DNA of 64,000 bases from Neotabrizicola shimadae (lineage in GTDB: Bacteria > Pseudomonadota > Alphaproteobacteria > Rhodobacterales > Rhodobacteraceae). The DNA is taken from the NCBI RefSeq assembly GCF_019623905.1, contig NZ_CP069370.1, forward strand, positions 2,666,001 to 2,730,000, written 5' to 3'. Below are positions 61,584 through 64,000 of this stretch, piece by piece. Each line of letters begins with the position of its first letter. Position 1 is the first letter of the stretch. The notes beneath the pieces were generated by a model. The model did not search any database and was not told the DNA's origin. It saw only the letters and a program-made list of their open reading frames with translations. The translations under genes were made by a program, and so were the position numbers.

Positions 61584-63218
61584 TCAGTTCCCGGCGCTTT
61601 CCATCTTGCGGTGGGCGAGCACCTCTTCCAGCCAGCCAAGCCGCATCTCGGGCACCGAGGACAGGAGAAGATCGGTGTAGTCGTCGAAGGGCGGGGTCAG
61701 CACATCGGTCTTGGAGCCGTAGCGCACCACCTGGCCGCGATACATGACCGCGATGCGGTCGGCGATGGCGCGGACGGTGGCCAGGTCGTGGGTGATGAAG
61801 AGATAGGCCACGCCCTCGATCTTCTGCAGGTTCAGGAGAAGCTTGAGGATGCCGTCCGCGACCAGCGGGTCCAGCGCCGATGTCACCTCGTCGCAGATGA
61901 TGAGCTTTGGTTTCGCGGCCAGGGCGCGGGCGATGCAGACGCGCTGTTTCTGGCCGCCCGAAAGTTCGGCCGGATAGCGGTCGATGAAGCCCTTGCCCAT
62001 CTCGATCTCGTCCAGAAGCTCTTGCACGCGCTTGCGCTTCTGCTCGCCGCCCATGCCGAAGTAGAACTCCAGCGGGCGGCCGATGATGGTGCCGACTGTC
62101 TGGCGCGGGTTCATCGCCGTGTCGGCCATCTGGTAGATCATCTGCAATTCGCGCAGGTCATCCTTGCTGCGCGTGGGAAGGTCGCGGCTGAGTTCGCGAC
62201 CGGCAAAGGTGATGCGGCCCTGCGTGGGCGGCAGGAGGCCCGTGATGGCGCGGGCCAGCGTGGATTTGCCCGAGCCGCTTTCGCCCACCACGGCGAGGGT
62301 CTGGCCGGGGGGCAGATCGACGGTGACGTTCTTCAGGACGTCGAAACCGGTGCCCTTGTAGCGGGCGGTGACGTTCTGGACCGACAGGACCGGGGGCGCG
62401 GGGGCCTTCTCCACATGTTCGATGCCGCGGACCGAGACCAGCGCCTGGGTATAGGCTTCGCGCGGGGCGGTGATGATCTGGGCCGTGGTGCCGTATTCGA
62501 CCTTCTTGCCATGGCGCAGCACCAGGATGTCGTCGGCCACCTGGGCCACCACGGCGAGGTCGTGGGTGATGTAGAGCGCGGCCACGCCGGTTTCGTGAAT
62601 GGCCTTCTTGATGGCGGCCAGCACGTCGATCTGCGTGGTCACGTCCAGCGCGGTGGTGGGTTCGTCGAAGATCACGAGGTCGGGCTTGGGGCAGAGCGCC
62701 ATGGCGGTCATGGCGCGCTGCAATTGCCCGCCCGAGACCTGGTGGGGATAGCGCTCGCCGAAGGTATCGGGGTTGGGCAGGCCCAGTTCGCGGAAGAGGC
62801 CTATGGCACGTTTCTCGGCCTCGGCCTTGGACATGAGGCCGTGGGAGAGCGAGGTTTCGATCACCTGTTCCATCAGCCGCTTGGCCGGGTTGAAGGCGGC
62901 GGCGGCGGATTGGGCGACATAGGTGACTTCGTGGCCGCGCAGCTTGCGCAGCTCGCGCGCGGGGGCGCCACGGATGTTGCGGCCGTTCAGGAGGATCTCG
63001 CCTCCGGTCAGGCGCACGCCGCCGCGGCCATAGGACATGGCGGAAAGGCCGATGGTGGACTTGCCGGCGCCGGACTCGCCGATCAGGCCAAGCACCTTGC
63101 CCTTCTGCACGGAAACCGAGACGTCATCGACCAGCACAACGTCCTTGGGCGGTTCACCCGGCGGATAGGCGGTGGCCTCGATGCGCAGGCCCCGGATATC
63201 GAGAAGGATGTCAGCCAC
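61584..63218 (-). CDS. Tandem-ATPase subunit of a peptide-type ABC importer (DppD-DppF fusion)
   Basis: A 544-residue double ATPase. Domain 1: GESGAGKST, QVSGGQLQR, LVIFDEPTTALD. Domain 2: GESGSGKST, LSGGQKQR, LIICDEVTSALD. The fusion joins the DppD- and DppF-like halves that are separate in the first importer. The permease gene upstream overlaps by 8 nt. The position of the solute-binding gene lies beyond the window. Confidence 0.92.
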   Translation of the reverse strand: MADILLDIRGLRIEATAYPPGEPPKDVVLVDDVSVSVQKGKVLGLIGESGAGKSTIGLSAMSYGRGGVRLTGGEILLNGRNIRGAPARELRKLRGHEVTYVAQSAAAAFNPAKRLMEQVIETSLSHGLMSKAEAEKRAIGLFRELGLPNPDTFGERYPHQVSGGQLQRAMTAMALCPKPDLVIFDEPTTALDVTTQIDVLAAIKKAIHETGVAALYITHDLAVVAQVADDILVLRHGKKVEYGTTAQIITAPREAYTQALVSVRGIEHVEKAPAPPVLSVQNVTARYKGTGFDVLKNVTVDLPPGQTLAVVGESGSGKSTLARAITGLLPPTQGRITFAGRELSRDLPTRSKDDLRELQMIYQMADTAMNPRQTVGTIIGRPLEFYFGMGGEQKRKRVQELLDEIEMGKGFIDRYPAELSGGQKQRVCIARALAAKPKLIICDEVTSALDPLVADGILKLLLNLQKIEGVAYLFITHDLATVRAIADRIAVMYRGQVVRYGSKTDVLTPPFDDYTDLLLSSVPEMRLGWLEEVLAHRKMESAGN

Positions 63219-64000
63219 CGCGTCCCCCTTTCAGGCTGGTGGTGCGGCTCAGCACCCAGTCGGCGACGAGGTTGACCGAGATCGCCAGTGCGGCGATGGC
63301 AAAGGCGGGCAAGAGCGCCGCGGACTTGCCGTAGATCAGCCCGTCCTTGTTTTCCTTGACCATGCCGCCCCAGTCGGCCAGCGGCGGCTGGATGCCGAGG
63401 CCGAGGAAGGAGAGCGTCGAGATGAACAGCACGGCGAAGATGAAGCGCAGCCCGAATTCGGCGACCAGCGGCGACAGGGCGTTGGGCAGGATCTCGCGGA
63501 AGATGATCCAGCTTTGCTGTTCGCCGCGCAGCTTTGCGGCCTCGACGTAATCCATCACCGCGATGTCCACGGCAACGGCGCGCGACAGCCGGAACACGCG
63601 GGTGCTGTCCAGTAGCCCCATCACAAGGATCAGCACCGTCAGATTCAGCGGCAGGACCGACAGCACGACCAGCGCCACGATCAGCGCGGGAACGGCCATC
63701 ACAAGATCAACGAGACGGGACAGGCCCTGGTCGATCCATCCGCCCCGCACGGCGGCGAGGAACCCCAGGAAGGCCCCCAAAGTGAAGGCCAGCACCGAGG
63801 AGGCCAGAGCGACGAAGATCGTCACCTGAGCGCCGTAGATCAGCCGCGAAAGGATGTCGCGGCCGATGGTGTCGGTACCCAGCCAATGCGCGGCCGAGGG
63901 GCCTTCCCACTGGCCGCCGCTGATATCGTCCAGCGGATAGGGCGCCAGCCAGGGCGCGAAGACGGCGACGAAGAGGAACAGGCCGGTGAGGGTAAGGCCC
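63211..64000 (-). CDS. ABC transporter permease, DppC-like (5' end outside window)
   Basis: The frame stays open to the window edge, past an internal GTG at 63825: upstream residues include HWLGTDTIGRDILSRLIYGAQ, the conserved N-terminal DppC motif. EAA loop: DYVEAAKLRGEQ. About 263 codons are visible, close to complete. Forms the channel of the importer served by the adjacent fused ATPase. Confidence 0.92.
   Translation of the reverse strand, partial: GLTLTGLFLFVAVFAPWLAPYPLDDISGGQWEGPSAAHWLGTDTIGRDILSRLIYGAQVTIFVALASSVLAFTLGAFLGFLAAVRGGWIDQGLSRLVDLVMAVPALIVALVVLSVLPLNLTVLILVMGLLDSTRVFRLSRAVAVDIAVMDYVEAAKLRGEQQSWIIFREILPNALSPLVAEFGLRFIFAVLFISTLSFLGLGIQPPLADWGGMVKENKDGLIYGKSAALLPAFAIAALAISVNLVADWVLSRTTSLKGGRGG

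Noticed and set aside
1-64000. CRISPR arrays, insertion sequences and prophage genes
   Set aside because: Looked for regularly spaced direct repeats, transposase motifs and phage structural genes; none seen.

Overview
The window is high-GC alphaproteobacterial chromosome, most likely Rhodobacterales (Rhodobacteraceae). The basis is: divergent crotonyl-CoA carboxylase/reductase (ccr) and ethylmalonyl-CoA mutase (ecm) genes of the ethylmalonyl-CoA pathway; an ftsK-aminotransferase pair; several small proteins of a kind I know from this order; dense operons with ATGA start/stop overlaps; and an isatin-hydrolase-like enzyme of a type characterised in a rhodobacterial species. No rRNA, CRISPR array, transposase or prophage was found. 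There is one tRNA, Gly(TCC).

Layout. 0-6 kb: 3' part of an amidase gene, a DUF1905-like ORF, ftsK and an aminotransferase gene. 6.2-8.5 kb: a YidE/AspT-type transporter and a hotdog thioesterase. 8.5-13.6 kb: a complete oligopeptide-type ABC importer, transcribed leftward behind a FAD oxidoreductase gene. 15.3-21.8 kb: a rightward operon of an isatin-hydrolase-like cyclase, a second FAD oxidoreductase, a MarR regulator and IorA/IorB. 21.9-25.6 kb: an iif-like indole oxidation module (flavin reductase, StyA/IifC-like monooxygenase, SDR, divergent AraC regulator). 25.6-36 kb: a 2-aminobenzoyl-CoA degradation module with the fused monooxygenase/old-yellow-enzyme protein, two crotonases, 3-hydroxyacyl-CoA and acyl-CoA dehydrogenases, SDR, MarR, cupin, thioesterase, RidA-like protein and 2-aminobenzoate-CoA ligase.

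36-42 kb: tRNA-Gly, a RecD/Pif1-type helicase, ccr and ecm. 42-47 kb: small regulators, a GH3 beta-glucosidase and a purine nucleoside phosphorylase. 47.2-49.6 kb: an isolated, visibly AT-richer gene for a RloC/PrrC-like ATPase with a zinc hook, probably a laterally acquired defence gene. 50-58 kb: oxidoreductases, a LysR-linked SHMT-like enzyme, ChaC, DUF2892, a cold-shock protein, a receiver-like protein, an esterase and a class II aldolase. 58.4-64 kb: a phosphodiesterase, a diheme cytochrome and beta-helix pair, and a second peptide-type ABC transporter that runs off the window.

The main interpretation is that 12-36 kb encodes one route for indole (or isatin/anthranilate). StyA/IifC-like oxygenase plus SDR would make dioxindole. 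FAD oxidoreductases would give isatin, and the hydrolase would give isatinate (2-aminophenylglyoxylate). IorAB could then oxidatively decarboxylate isatinate straight to 2-aminobenzoyl-CoA, which the fused monooxygenase/reductase and beta-oxidation-like enzymes would degrade. The end products would be C2-C4 acyl-CoAs that suit the adjacent ethylmalonyl-CoA pathway. The IorAB step and the FAD step are inference.

A second notable item is a three-copy intergenic element. It consists of a 20-bp perfect palindrome, exactly 39 nt, then TTAA-N7-TTAA with an identical N7. Each copy lies just downstream of a stop codon and in the same orientation as the gene that ends there.
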